Below, one piece after another: positions 7,805 through 17,610 of a DNA stretch of 64,000 nucleotides. Every line of letters starts with the position of its first letter. The first letter of the stretch is position 1. The notes under the pieces were generated by a model. That model saw only the letters and a list, made by a program, of their open reading frames with translations. It was not told where the DNA came from and ran no database searches. The DNA is from Betaproteobacteria bacterium (GTDB lineage Bacteria > Pseudomonadota > Gammaproteobacteria > Burkholderiales > Usitatibacteraceae): NCBI GenBank assembly GCA_016791265.1, contig JAEUMY010000005.1, forward strand, positions 91,267 through 155,266, written 5' to 3'. A program made the position numbers and the translations under genes.

Positions 7805-8254
7805 TCAGCCCTTCGGCCGTAGTGACTTGATTATTCTCCATTGCCCTTCCCCGGGCAGGCGGCATTCCCAGAACAGCCAGCCGTTCACTGGCGTTCCGCC
7901 TGTGATGCGCATGGCAGCGGCCGAAGGGGAATCGAACCGCTCGCCGTTCACAACCAGCGCCCGCTGATGCACGCGACCCAGATGGGTCTGCCCTTTGTAG
8001 TTCGCGCGGAACTCGGTGCCCTCGGGAAAGTTGACGCCTTTTGTGACCCAGTCTGCGGGTGGCGGTGGCATGGGTACCGGAATTCTTGGTCCAATGATTC
8101 TTTCTCCCTGCAGTCCTGGGGGTATTGAAACGACAGTACCGACTGCAGGCAGCTTCAACAGCGAGCGCAGCACATCGTTTTCCGTGACGGACTCTTGCGG
8201 CCGCAGAGCGGTCAAGGCCTTGAATACCTCGAAGTCGACTTGGATATTCGGCAT
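7805..8254 (-). CDS. RAMA/DUF4357-like protein heading the restriction operon
   Basis: 149 residues from an ATG at 8254. The C-terminal half has the pattern FRANYKGQTH, then VVNGERFDSPSAAAMRITGG, then VNGWLFWEC. This SPSAAA–NGWxFW signature resembles RAMA (restriction enzyme and adenine methylase associated) and DUF4357/DUF2924-type domains, which often accompany restriction–modification genes. The N-terminal third (FEVFKALTALRPQESVTENDVLRSLL) looks like a small helical domain. It is co-oriented with hsdR, hsdS, the PRTase and RT genes and is probably the first gene of that transcript. A role in sensing modified DNA is inference only. Confidence 0.5.
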   Translation of the reverse strand: MPNIQVDFEVFKALTALRPQESVTENDVLRSLLKLPAVGTVVSIPPGLQGERIIGPRIPVPMPPPPADWVTKGVNFPEGTEFRANYKGQTHLGRVHQRALVVNGERFDSPSAAAMRITGGTPVNGWLFWECRLPGEGQWRIIKSLRPKG

Positions 8255-8284
8255 GTGAGACGTCCTGATAGGGATGCCACACTC

Positions 8285-8310
8285 TATTTAACTTACTATA
8301 GTTCTGTCAA
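8285..8310 (-). promoter_or_regulatory. Possible promoter of the RAMA-like gene and restriction operon
   Basis: On the minus strand TTGACA (8310–8305) is followed after 14 bp by TAAATA (8290–8285). The spacing is short for sigma-70, so the -10 assignment is weak. It lies 30–55 bp before the ATG at 8254. Confidence 0.3.
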
Positions 8311-8401
8311 TAGAGACTTGAGCCTCTAGGCTTAGGCCGTAGCCTAGCCACCTTCTCTCGCATCGCTCTGCTATTTACAATTGCACTTCAGCAAGCTAAA
8401 T

Positions 8402-8419
8402 TGTTAGATATGTCTAACA
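8402..8419. promoter_or_regulatory. Operator-like repeat over the HTH gene start
   Basis: Perfect inverted repeat TGTTAGA-TATG-TCTAACA that contains the ATG at 8410–8412. Binding by the encoded HTH protein would block expression of its own operon. Confidence 0.5.
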
Positions 8420-8928
8420 TTGTAGATTATGGCGATCTCCGTGTTCTGGGTAAGCGGGTGCGCGAGGCACGGCGCAAGCTCGGCTGGACGCAGGCTGTGC
8501 TGGCGTCCTGCGCAGGCATCGCGCGGCCGACAGTGAGCCTGCTGGAGAACGGACTGGCCACCGAGCTGGGATTCAGCAAGGTCGCCAGCCTGTTGAAGGT
8601 GCTGGGTCTAGGCATTCAGATTGTGCCGCTTGAGCAGACGCCGGCGGCAGACATGTTGCGTGTTGCGGCGACAGCTGCAAGTGTCAGCTTCAAGGAGCCC
8701 CTGGAAGAGGATGAGCTGTTCCACGCGCTCATGACGGGCAAGGCGCCGACGGGAAAGCGCCCGCACGTGAGGGCGTTGCTCCAAGCTGCGGACGCAGCAT
8801 TGATCGAGGCGCTGATGCGGGAACTGCGCCAGCGGACGCCACCCGGTCGAATCGAGCGTGGCATCTCGCGCCTTGTTGAGTCCTTGAACATCAAGAGAGA
8901 CCTGACGCCATGGCTGAAGACCGACTGA
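8410..8928 (+). CDS. XRE-type HTH regulator (antitoxin partner of AbiEii-like toxin)
   Basis: 172 residues from the ATG at 8410 (a TTG at 8401 is the other possible start). Residues about 14–70 form a Cro/C1-type helix-turn-helix (GKRVREARRKLGWTQAVLA, then RPTVSLLENG). The C-terminal half is a helical region without a recognised domain. The gene overlaps the following nucleotidyltransferase gene by 19 bp, so the two are co-translated. HTH plus AbiEii-like nucleotidyltransferase pairs are usually read as toxin–antitoxin modules. The inverted repeat over its start supports autoregulation. Confidence 0.75.
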   Translation: MSNIVDYGDLRVLGKRVREARRKLGWTQAVLASCAGIARPTVSLLENGLATELGFSKVASLLKVLGLGIQIVPLEQTPAADMLRVAATAASVSFKEPLEEDELFHALMTGKAPTGKRPHVRALLQAADAALIEALMRELRQRTPPGRIERGISRLVESLNIKRDLTPWLKTD

Positions 8929-9548
8929 AAGTCTGGGAAGGACTCTTCCGGAAAGCGCTGATCCTGATCGACTCGATCCGCGGGGGCATCGCGCCGACAC
9001 AGTGGAGCTTCGGCGGCGGCACGGTGCTCATGCTGAAATATCAGCACCGGTTCAGCAAGGATGTGGACATCTTCGTGCCGGACCCGCAGTACTTGAACTA
9101 CCTCACGCCGCGATTGAATGACACAGCAGAAGGCCTGACCGGCGACTATGTCGAGAGCGCGCGCTTCCTGAAACTGCGATTCACGGAAGGCGAAATCGAT
9201 TTCGTGGCTTCAGCACATCTCACTCACGATGCGGTTCGCATCGAAAGGCTCTTGGATCGGGATGTGCAAGTGGAAACCGCGTCTGAGATCGTCGCGAAAA
9301 AGGTGTGGCATCGCGGCGACCACTTCACTGCGCGGGACATTTTCGATCTCGCCATGGTCTGCGAGCAAGAGCCTGAAGCGCTGTATTCAATTCAGCCGAT
9401 TCTCAGGGATCGTCGGGCCGTGGTGCTGGCCAGGATTGAAAGCGATGACCCCGCGCTCCGCGAAGCCTTTGCCGCGCTGGAGGTGATGAACTACCGCAGG
9501 ACGTATGAGGAGTGTGTGGAGCGGGTGATGGAAGCAATGTCGAAATAG
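8910..9548 (+). CDS. AbiEii/AbiGii-family nucleotidyltransferase toxin
   Basis: 212 residues from an ATG at 8910. It carries the minimal nucleotidyltransferase pattern: GGGTVLMLKYQHRFSKDVDIFV has the Gly-rich start and the Asp-x-Asp pair, and a third acidic position follows in GEIDFVA. AbiEii-type proteins transfer nucleotides, in related toxins to tRNA, and arrest growth during phage infection. The upstream overlapping HTH gene is the expected antitoxin, so this module differs from the AbiEi module at the left edge. Activity and target cannot be deduced here. Confidence 0.8.
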   Translation: MAEDRLKVWEGLFRKALILIDSIRGGIAPTQWSFGGGTVLMLKYQHRFSKDVDIFVPDPQYLNYLTPRLNDTAEGLTGDYVESARFLKLRFTEGEIDFVASAHLTHDAVRIERLLDRDVQVETASEIVAKKVWHRGDHFTARDIFDLAMVCEQEPEALYSIQPILRDRRAVVLARIESDDPALREAFAALEVMNYRRTYEECVERVMEAMSK

Positions 9549-9559
9549 CGCTGCCGGAT

Positions 9560-9571
9560 GCGAATATTCGC
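9560..9571. repeat. GCGAATATTCGC palindrome after the AbiEii-like gene
   Basis: Perfect intergenic copy 11 bp after the stop of the nucleotidyltransferase gene. Confidence 0.9.
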
Positions 9572-9587
9572 AGCAGTACCAGCTCCG

Positions 9588-9641
9588 CTAATAAAGGATG
9601 CTTTATTAAGCCCACCCGTTAGTAAAGAATCCTTTATTAAC
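9588..9641. repeat. Tandem AT-rich inverted repeats
   Basis: Two related palindromes in a G+C-rich spacer: TAATAAAG-GATG-CTTTATTA (9589–9608), and GTTAGTAAAG-AATC-CTTTATTAAC (9618–9641) with one imperfect pair. They start 29–30 bp apart, close to three helical turns, so they look like a dimeric operator before the aldo/keto reductase gene. Confidence 0.5.
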
Positions 9642-9682
9642 GCCCCCTTGAAACGCCGCCCCGCCCGCCCGGTCGATACGCC

Positions 9683-10618
9683 ATGCCCCCCAACCCGTCC
9701 CGCCGCCGGTTCCTCGCCACCTCCGCCGCCTTGGCCGCCGGCCTGAGCCTGCCCGCGCCGTTCACCCACGCCACCTCCCCACCCCCCTTGACGCTCAGCC
9801 GTATCGGCAAGCTGGACGAGTTCCTCCCCGCCATCGGCATGGGCACGTGGCAGACCTTTCATGTGCCGGAGGATCGGCTGTCGCTCACGCAACTGCCCGC
9901 CGTGCTCACCACGTTCTTCGAGATGGGCGGGCGGCTCATCGATTCCTCGCCGATGTATGACAACGCGGAGGCGGTGCTGGGCCGGCTGCTGCCGGGCACG
10001 AAGAAGCCGCAGACGCTCTATGCGGCGACCAAGGTGTGGACGTATGGCGAGAGTGCGGGCATCGGGCAGATGGAACAGTCGCGCACGCTGTGGGGCGTGC
10101 CGCGGTTCGATCTCATGCAGGTGCATAACCTCATGGATTGGCGGGTGCATCTGAAGACGCTCACGCGCATGAAGGCGGAAGGCCGGGTGCGGCATATCGG
10201 CGTCACCACGTCGCACGGCCGGCGGCATGACGAGCTGGAGGAGATCATCCGAAAGCAGCCGGTGGACTTCGTGCAGTTCACCTACAACCTCGCGGACCGG
10301 GATGCGGAGGCGCGGCTGCTGGCTGCTGCGATGGATCACGGCAAAGCGGTGATCATCAACCGGCCGTTCGATGGCGGCGCGCTGTTCGGTGCGGTGCGCG
10401 GCAAGCCGCTGCCCGCGTTCGCGAAGGAAGTCGGCTGTGCCAACTGGGCGCAGTTTTTCCTGAAGTGGATCGTGGGTCATCCGGCGGTGACCTGCGCCAT
10501 CCCCGCCACATCGCAGGTGGCGCACATGCGGGAGAACATGGGGGCGCTCTTGGGGCCGATGCCGGATCAGGCCACGCGCAAGCGCATGCAGGAACTATTC
10601 GCGAATATTGTTCGATGA
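9683..10618 (+). CDS. Tat-exported aldo/keto reductase
   Basis: 311 residues. The N-terminus has a twin-arginine signal (SRRRFLATS at 6–14, then a hydrophobic stretch and an AHA-type end near 30), so the protein is probably exported folded to the periplasm. The body is an aldo/keto reductase TIM barrel with the family tetrad apparent at Asp87, Tyr92, Lys117 and a His in the LMQVHN strand. These enzymes reduce carbonyls with NAD(P)H; the substrate is unknown. The reading frame ends beside a degenerate GCGAATATTG sequence (10601–10610). It stands alone on the plus strand. Confidence 0.8.
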   Translation: MPPNPSRRRFLATSAALAAGLSLPAPFTHATSPPPLTLSRIGKLDEFLPAIGMGTWQTFHVPEDRLSLTQLPAVLTTFFEMGGRLIDSSPMYDNAEAVLGRLLPGTKKPQTLYAATKVWTYGESAGIGQMEQSRTLWGVPRFDLMQVHNLMDWRVHLKTLTRMKAEGRVRHIGVTTSHGRRHDELEEIIRKQPVDFVQFTYNLADRDAEARLLAAAMDHGKAVIINRPFDGGALFGAVRGKPLPAFAKEVGCANWAQFFLKWIVGHPAVTCAIPATSQVAHMRENMGALLGPMPDQATRKRMQELFANIVR

Positions 10619-10785
10619 CCGTTCAGACGGCTATCGAATCCCTTCGGGACCGGCTGCGTCGTCCAAGCTGAGCCCCCGGGACTCACCTTAGTCGCAAGCG
10701 CATGGCGGAAGTGTTTGCGAAGGTTTGAAGCGACGCGCGGCGCTTACGGCTGGACCCCGGCTTGCGCCTGGGGTGACGGCTCCGC

Positions 10786-11448
10786 TCAGGGCTTCACACC
10801 CAGTTCCGTGCAGAGCTTCGCGACCGTTGCCTTGAGGTGATCAACTTCGGCAGTCAACGTGTCGACATTGGCTTTCAGGGCGGCGATTTCGGACACGCTC
10901 ACTGCATCGCCACCGCCTGACGCCGCCGCGATCACGTCCGCTGCGGGTTCGCCGGACACAAGATGCGCCCAACGATTCTCCCGCGCGCCGGGCTGGCGCG
11001 GCAGTTCCTTCACCAGCGCGCCGGCCGGGCGGGTGGCGAGGTCTTCGAGAAAACCGGTCATCGATGCGATGTCGGAAAACTTGTGCAGCCGCTCGCTGTT
11101 GATGCGCAGCTCCCCCGGCGTCTGCGGCCCGCGCAAAAACAGCACGGTGAGCAAGGCAACGGACTGGCTGTTGATCTGCAACACCCGCCCGACATTGTGC
11201 TCATAGCGCATGACGCGTCCCCCCGACGACTCGAACACCAGTGACAGCGATTTAAGGTGATCGACGGCGGCCTGCACTTCGCTTTCGCTCGCGTTGATGA
11301 CGGGGTCTCGGCTGGTCTTCTGGTTGCACCCCGAGGTGATGGCGTTCAGCGTCAGCGGATAGCTGTCGGGCACGGTGTGCTGCTTTTCCGCCAGCACGCC
11401 GAGGACGCGGGTTTCGAGGAGCGAAAGAGTGGGTAGCGGATGGGACAT
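10786..11448 (-). CDS. yceH: YceH/DUF480 (UPF0502) family protein
   Basis: 220 residues if the ATG at 11448 is used. The open frame extends further upstream into repeat DNA, but family homology starts at SLLETRVLGVLAEKQ. Two winged-helix-like units follow (PDSYPLTLNAITSGCNQKTSRDP and LTVLFLRGPQTPGELRIN), then a short coiled coil at the C-terminus (IAALKANVDTLTAEVDHLKATVAKL). Function is poorly known. A GCGAATATTCGC copy sits 9 bp upstream of the start. Confidence 0.85.
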   Translation of the reverse strand: MSHPLPTLSLLETRVLGVLAEKQHTVPDSYPLTLNAITSGCNQKTSRDPVINASESEVQAAVDHLKSLSLVFESSGGRVMRYEHNVGRVLQINSQSVALLTVLFLRGPQTPGELRINSERLHKFSDIASMTGFLEDLATRPAGALVKELPRQPGARENRWAHLVSGEPAADVIAAASGGGDAVSVSEIAALKANVDTLTAEVDHLKATVAKLCTELGVKP

Positions 11449-11457
11449 GGGGGCGAT

Positions 11458-11469
11458 GCGAATATTCGC
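11458..11469. repeat. GCGAATATTCGC palindrome upstream of yceH
   Basis: Perfect copy directly before the yceH start, in its leader region. Confidence 0.9.
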
Positions 11470-11507
11470 GAAGAGGCGGTGTGGACAGTGTAGCTGGGAA
11501 GGGCGGT

Positions 11508-11519
11508 GCGAATATTCGC
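11508..11519. repeat. GCGAATATTCGC palindrome, second copy upstream of yceH
   Basis: Perfect copy 38 bp from the previous one, between it and the tandem-repeat tract. Confidence 0.9.
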
Positions 11520-11550
11520 TCCGGAGCGGGTCGTGAGCCGCCGCATGCTG

Positions 11551-11684
11551 AACAAGGGCGGTGCAAGGAACAAAGGCGTCGGAAAGAACAAGGGCGGCGC
11601 AGAAAGAACAAGGGCGGCGGCGCAGAAAGAACAAGGGCGGCGGCGCAGAAAGAACAAGGGCGGCGCAGAAAGAACAAGGGCGGC
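11551..11684. repeat. Tandem repeat of AGAAAGAACAAGGGCGGCGC-type units
   Basis: Five clear units at 11581–11600, 11601–11623, 11624–11646, 11647–11666 and 11667–11684, of 20, 23, 23, 20 and 18 bp. The 23-bp forms carry one extra GGC triplet. Two degenerate units precede them at 11551–11580. The minus-strand unit (GCCGCCCTTGTTCTTTCT) equals the 3' arm and T-rich tail of the adjacent terminator, so the array looks like repeated copying of part of that terminator. Confidence 0.75.
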
Positions 11685-11696
11685 CTTAAGCCGCCC
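11669..11696 (-). terminator. Rho-independent terminator of the P460 gene
   Basis: On the minus strand GGGCGGC-TTAAG-GCCGCCC is followed by TTGTTCTTT. It lies about 45 bp after the cytochrome P460 stop. Confidence 0.55.
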
Positions 11697-11739
11697 TTGC
11701 CCTCCCCTTCAGCGCCTTGCGCTTTTTTTGTACCACCCT

Positions 11740-12594
11740 TTACTTCACTTCAATGCTGCCCTTCATGTTCGGATGCAACCCGCAGATGTAGCCGTAGGTG
11801 CCGGGCTTGTCGAAGGTGAGCGTCTCGCTCTGGCCCTTCAGCATGACGCCAGTGCGTTGGCCCTGCTTGCCGTCTGCGGCCACGAGCGTGACCTGATGCG
11901 GCGAATCGTCGACATTGGTCCAGGTGATTTTCTGTCCGACCTTGGCCTCGTGCTTTTCCGGACCGAACAGAAAATCGGCGATGGCGATGACGCCCGGCGC
12001 GGGCTTGGCCGCGGCACCGGCATTGCCACCCAGCCGCGCCAGCGTGATGACAAAGTCCTGCTTCTCGTGCGGCTTGTGGCAGGTGAAGCAGCTCTTGAGA
12101 TTGGCTTTCTCGTTCACCTTCTTGTCGGCGGTGAAGACCTGGTACTCCCATTCGCCGTTGCGCACATCGTCCGAATATTCGCCGCCCCACCCTTTGCCCT
12201 TTTGCATCACGGTGTAGGCGACGAGATCGCCCTTCTTGAAGCGGCCTTTCTCATCCTTGACCGGCACGCCCTTGTCGTCGACGACCGCCTTGTACTGCAC
12301 CAGGGTCAGCACGGTGTCGTGCGGGATGGGCTTGCCGGCTTTCACGGCCGCGACCGCCGCCGGCGTGGACCAGAGCTCGCGGTACTGCTTGATGTCGTGG
12401 CGATCCACCGTGCCGTACATCACGCCTTTGTCCCAGCCTTCCGGGAAGGCCACCTTCTCGCCGCCTGCTCCGACTGCGAAAGAGGTGGTCAGCGCGAGGG
12501 CTGCCAATGCCGCAGTGGCAACATGAGATCGACGAAAGGTGCGGCGGACGGGGTTGATGCGGACGAAAGGGAACTGCGTGCGGGGGCTTGTCAT
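11740..12594 (-). CDS. Cytochrome P460–cupredoxin fusion, periplasmic
   Basis: 284 residues with an N-terminal signal (VATAALAALALTTSFAVGA). Residues about 45–185 resemble cytochrome P460, with a single c-type haem motif CFTCH at 169–173. A short Ala/Pro linker (193–200) leads to a cupredoxin domain whose type 1 copper ligands appear as His233, Cys271, His274 and Met277 (CGLHPNM). P460 proteins act on hydroxylamine or nitric oxide in nitrogen-cycling bacteria. A fused blue-copper domain could serve as the built-in electron acceptor, which is inference. A one-mismatch palindrome (CCGAATATTCGC, 12171–12182) lies inside. Confidence 0.75.
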   Translation of the reverse strand: MTSPRTQFPFVRINPVRRTFRRSHVATAALAALALTTSFAVGAGGEKVAFPEGWDKGVMYGTVDRHDIKQYRELWSTPAAVAAVKAGKPIPHDTVLTLVQYKAVVDDKGVPVKDEKGRFKKGDLVAYTVMQKGKGWGGEYSDDVRNGEWEYQVFTADKKVNEKANLKSCFTCHKPHEKQDFVITLARLGGNAGAAAKPAPGVIAIADFLFGPEKHEAKVGQKITWTNVDDSPHQVTLVAADGKQGQRTGVMLKGQSETLTFDKPGTYGYICGLHPNMKGSIEVK

Positions 12595-12702
12595 GGCTTG
12601 GCATCCTTTCCGGAGTGGCCTGGCTGTGGGCGCTCGTTGGCGTTCAAGGTGCGAACCTTAGGCCGATTTCCGGCAAAGCTCAATAGGGGATCGTGCCCCC
12701 GG

Positions 12703-15258
12703 TCAGCGCCGCGCGACGGTGCGATTGCGGCCCTCGTTCTTGGCCGCGTAGAGCGCCTCGTCGGCCAGCTTGAACAACTGGTCGAATTGACTGTTGGCGT
12801 CGCCCAGACTGCCGGTGGAGTCGGGTCCCGGGCGCGGCAGCACGGCGCAACCGAAGCTCATGGTGACCGGCACCGGCCGGCCGTCCCAGCGGAGCGGTGC
12901 TGTCTCCACCGCCTGGCGCAAGCGCTCGGCCGCCGCCTCGGCCGCTTCCAGATCGGACTCGGGCAGCAACAGCGCGAACTCTTCGCCGCCCATGCGGCCG
13001 ACGGTGTCGATGGTGCGCTTCAACGACGCGAGCAGGAGAGCCACGGCCGTCAACACCATGTCGCCCGCCGGGTGACCCAGCGAGTCGTTGATGCGCTTGA
13101 AGTGATCGAGATCGCCCAGGATCAGCGCGGGCGACTTGCCGGTGCGGCGGCTGCGCTTCAGTTCGGCCTCGGCGGATGCGACAAAGCTTCGCCGGTTGGG
13201 AATGCCCGTGAGCGAGTCGGTGGCCGCCAGCGCGCGAAGCTCCGCCTCCGCGCGGCGCAATTGCGCGTTGGCGGCGTCGAGCTCGCGATACGCGGCCGCG
13301 TTGGCCAGCGCCACGGCCGCGTAGGCGGCGAGCGTGCGGAACACGAGCAGCTCGCGCTCGCCGTACGCGCGCACGCTGCGCGATTGGATGGTGAGCACGC
13401 CCAGCAACTTCTCCTGCACGATGAGCGGGCCGAACCAGGCCGTGTGCGTGGTGAGCACGCCGGCGGTGAGCGTGTCGGGCTTCTCGCCGATCTCGAGCTC
13501 CTGCAAGATTTCGCGCCGCTCCCGCGCGCAGCGCGCCGCGTTGGAATCGAGTGCGGTGATGTCGATGCGGCGAAGCGGAATCGGTTTGCCCTCGTCCAGC
13601 GCGGAGCGGATGAGCGTCTTGCCATCCTTTTCCAGGAGCGACACGGCCATGTAATGCACTTCGGTCAGGTTGCCGATCTGCTGGTTCAGCACATCGAGAA
13701 TGCCCGCCACATCGTGGCGCGCGGTGATTTCCTGGCCGATGTGACCGAGATGGGCGAGCGTCTCCAGCGATGTCTCCAGCGCGCGCGCGCGGCTCGCTTC
13801 GGCGGTGAGGAGGCTGCGCTGGTGCTCGGCGTCGAGCCGCTGCTTCTCGGTGTCGTAGCGCACCTGGGCAAGCAGGACCATGTTGTTGGCGCGGCGGTGG
13901 GCCTCGGTCTTCTCCGCTTCGCGCGCCTTGCGCTCGGCCTTCAGCGCGGCGGCGAGATCGCCGACCGCCTCGTAGGCGCGTGACAGCTCGCCGTGCAACT
14001 GGCCGCTCTCATGATGCCCGCCGATGTGGTCCACCACCTGCAGCGCGGCCTCCAGAAACTCCACGGGCTTGACTTTGGCGTGGCTCACCGCATGGCTCAT
14101 GTGGACTTCCGCAAGCGAGCGCAACGCCTCGACTTCCCACATGCGCGCGCCGGTCTCGCGGGCGAGTTCGAGGGCGGCCTGCGCCTTCTCCAGCGCCTCC
14201 TTGGGACGACCCAGGCGCGACAGCGCCTGGGCGGACACGGCGCGTATGCACGCCACTTCGGGCAATGCCCCAAGATCTCGCATCAGATTTTCCGCATGGG
14301 CGAGCTCGGTCGCGGCAACCTGCACCCGGCCGGCGGCAAGCAGTGCATCGCCGAGGTAGTACGTCGCCACCGCGTATCCGCGCGAGCGCGGCTGATCGGC
14401 GATCAGCTCGCGCGCCTCCTCCAGCATCAGGATGGCCCGCTCGGGCGCGCCACCGTCCGCAAGCTGCCGACCAAGGTTGGAGAGCGCGTGCGAGATGAGC
14501 CGCGGCCAGCCGAGCTGCCGCGTGCGCGCGAGCAGGCCTTCGCACAAGGCGCCGCACGACTCGCGGTCGCCCAGGTTGGAGTAGGCGGAGGCGAGCCCCA
14601 GTCCCGCGCGGAGTCCTTGCTCGATCAGGCCGAGGCTATCGGCTTCGGCGTAGACGCGGGTGAGATGCGGCACCGCGTCCAGAAAGCGGCCGAGCTGAAA
14701 CGCGCTGAAGGCTTCCACCAGCGCCACGTGCGTCGCGAGCGCGGGCGGGAGGGGCGAATATTCGCGTCTCAACGCGGCGCACTCGGCGGCGGTCGCATCT
14801 TGCGTCGGCTCGCCACCTGCGATCAGGTATGCCGCGCGCGCATGGCCGAGCCGCTCGAAGTCCTGGGCCGCGCGATAGTGGTCGATGGCGATCTGGCGCT
14901 GTTCCAGTTCGAGGTGACGTTCGCCGCGCCCTTCCAAGACCCGCGCCAGCAGATGAGCCACGTCGCCGCGCGCCGCGGGCTCCTTCGCGGCGGCCAACGC
15001 ATGCCGGGCGAATTGCTCCGCGCCGCCGAGCGCCGCGCGATGCAGCGCGCATTCACCGCGCGTGAGAAAGAGCCGCGCCGCCAGCGGCCCCGCCGCGTCA
15101 CCATCAATGCCCTGCAGCAATTGCTCGGCGCGCTCGACATCGCGCTGCCGCAAATGCCAGGCGAGCAGAATCGTTCCCTGCCGCCGCTGCAATCCATCCA
15201 GCGACGGCAACCGCGCTTCCTGGCGGCGGACCTCTTCGTCGGTGACATAGAACTGCAT
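12703..15258 (-). CDS. TPR–GAF–GGDEF diguanylate cyclase
   Basis: 851 residues, no signal peptide. The N-terminal 450 residues are helical repeats of TPR type. A coiled segment (AERKAREAEKTEAHRRANN) leads to a GAF-like domain (about 490–650) and a GGDEF domain with the intact active site GGEEF at 757–761 and LGDLDHFKRINDSLGH before it. It should make cyclic di-GMP in the cytoplasm in response to a ligand or partner bound by GAF/TPR. One GCGAATATTCGC copy (14754–14765) is read as Glu-Tyr-Ser. It follows thiC by 24 bp on the same strand. Confidence 0.85.
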   Translation of the reverse strand: MQFYVTDEEVRRQEARLPSLDGLQRRQGTILLAWHLRQRDVERAEQLLQGIDGDAAGPLAARLFLTRGECALHRAALGGAEQFARHALAAAKEPAARGDVAHLLARVLEGRGERHLELEQRQIAIDHYRAAQDFERLGHARAAYLIAGGEPTQDATAAECAALRREYSPLPPALATHVALVEAFSAFQLGRFLDAVPHLTRVYAEADSLGLIEQGLRAGLGLASAYSNLGDRESCGALCEGLLARTRQLGWPRLISHALSNLGRQLADGGAPERAILMLEEARELIADQPRSRGYAVATYYLGDALLAAGRVQVAATELAHAENLMRDLGALPEVACIRAVSAQALSRLGRPKEALEKAQAALELARETGARMWEVEALRSLAEVHMSHAVSHAKVKPVEFLEAALQVVDHIGGHHESGQLHGELSRAYEAVGDLAAALKAERKAREAEKTEAHRRANNMVLLAQVRYDTEKQRLDAEHQRSLLTAEASRARALETSLETLAHLGHIGQEITARHDVAGILDVLNQQIGNLTEVHYMAVSLLEKDGKTLIRSALDEGKPIPLRRIDITALDSNAARCARERREILQELEIGEKPDTLTAGVLTTHTAWFGPLIVQEKLLGVLTIQSRSVRAYGERELLVFRTLAAYAAVALANAAAYRELDAANAQLRRAEAELRALAATDSLTGIPNRRSFVASAEAELKRSRRTGKSPALILGDLDHFKRINDSLGHPAGDMVLTAVALLLASLKRTIDTVGRMGGEEFALLLPESDLEAAEAAAERLRQAVETAPLRWDGRPVPVTMSFGCAVLPRPGPDSTGSLGDANSQFDQLFKLADEALYAAKNEGRNRTVARR

Positions 15259-15282
15259 GGCAGGCGGCGCGGTCGGTGGCGA

Positions 15283-17337
<2,055 letters not shown>

Positions 17338-17343
17338 TCGGTG

Positions 17344-17373
17344 AGCCTACACCAATCGATCTGGCTCGGCCAA
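17344..17373 (-). promoter_or_regulatory. Probable thiC promoter
   Basis: Minus strand TTGGCC (17373–17368), 18-bp spacer, TAGGCT (17349–17344). The predicted start near 17337 coincides with the 5' edge of the riboswitch. The remaining spacer up to 17580 shows no gene. Confidence 0.45.
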
Positions 17374-17580
17374 CGGGCGCGAGCAAATGCTAGTTCGTCC
17401 CCGGCCAGCCCATTTCCTTGGAACGGCAAAGTGAACGCGCCGCGCACGTGCTATTCAGCAAGGCCATCATTGGCCAGGTTCGTTCTTTTTCGCAGCAATT
17501 TTCGCAAGGGGATCTGCTGGCACGAAATCGTCCGCGAGCTTTGGCCATGCCTTTCTCCGACCGACATGACCAACGCGAGC

Positions 17581-17609
17581 TTGACGCTCAGGGTGCCGGC
17601 GAGTATCTT
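17581..17609 (+). promoter_or_regulatory. Promoter of the tetR gene
   Basis: TTGACG (17581–17586), exactly 17 bp, TATCTT (17604–17609). The predicted start near 17616 falls in the operator that follows. Confidence 0.6.
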
Positions 17610-17610
17610 T

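Noticed and set aside
7485..8282. Minus-strand frame of 265 codons spanning the hsdR start and RAMA-like gene
   Set aside because: Out of frame with both recognised genes and lacking any domain; a compositional shadow.
11551..11684. Possible CRISPR array
   Set aside because: Units are contiguous with no unique spacers and no cas genes are present; it is a simple tandem repeat.
11711..11729. Plus-strand hairpin AGCGC-CTT-GCGCT followed by Ts
   Set aside because: Stem is only five base pairs and no plus-strand gene ends nearby; on the minus strand the better terminator is at 11669–11696.
11506..13983. An 825-codon plus-strand open frame across the tandem repeat, P460 and GGDEF genes
   Set aside because: Shadow of the minus-strand genes; it begins in repeat DNA and has no family features.
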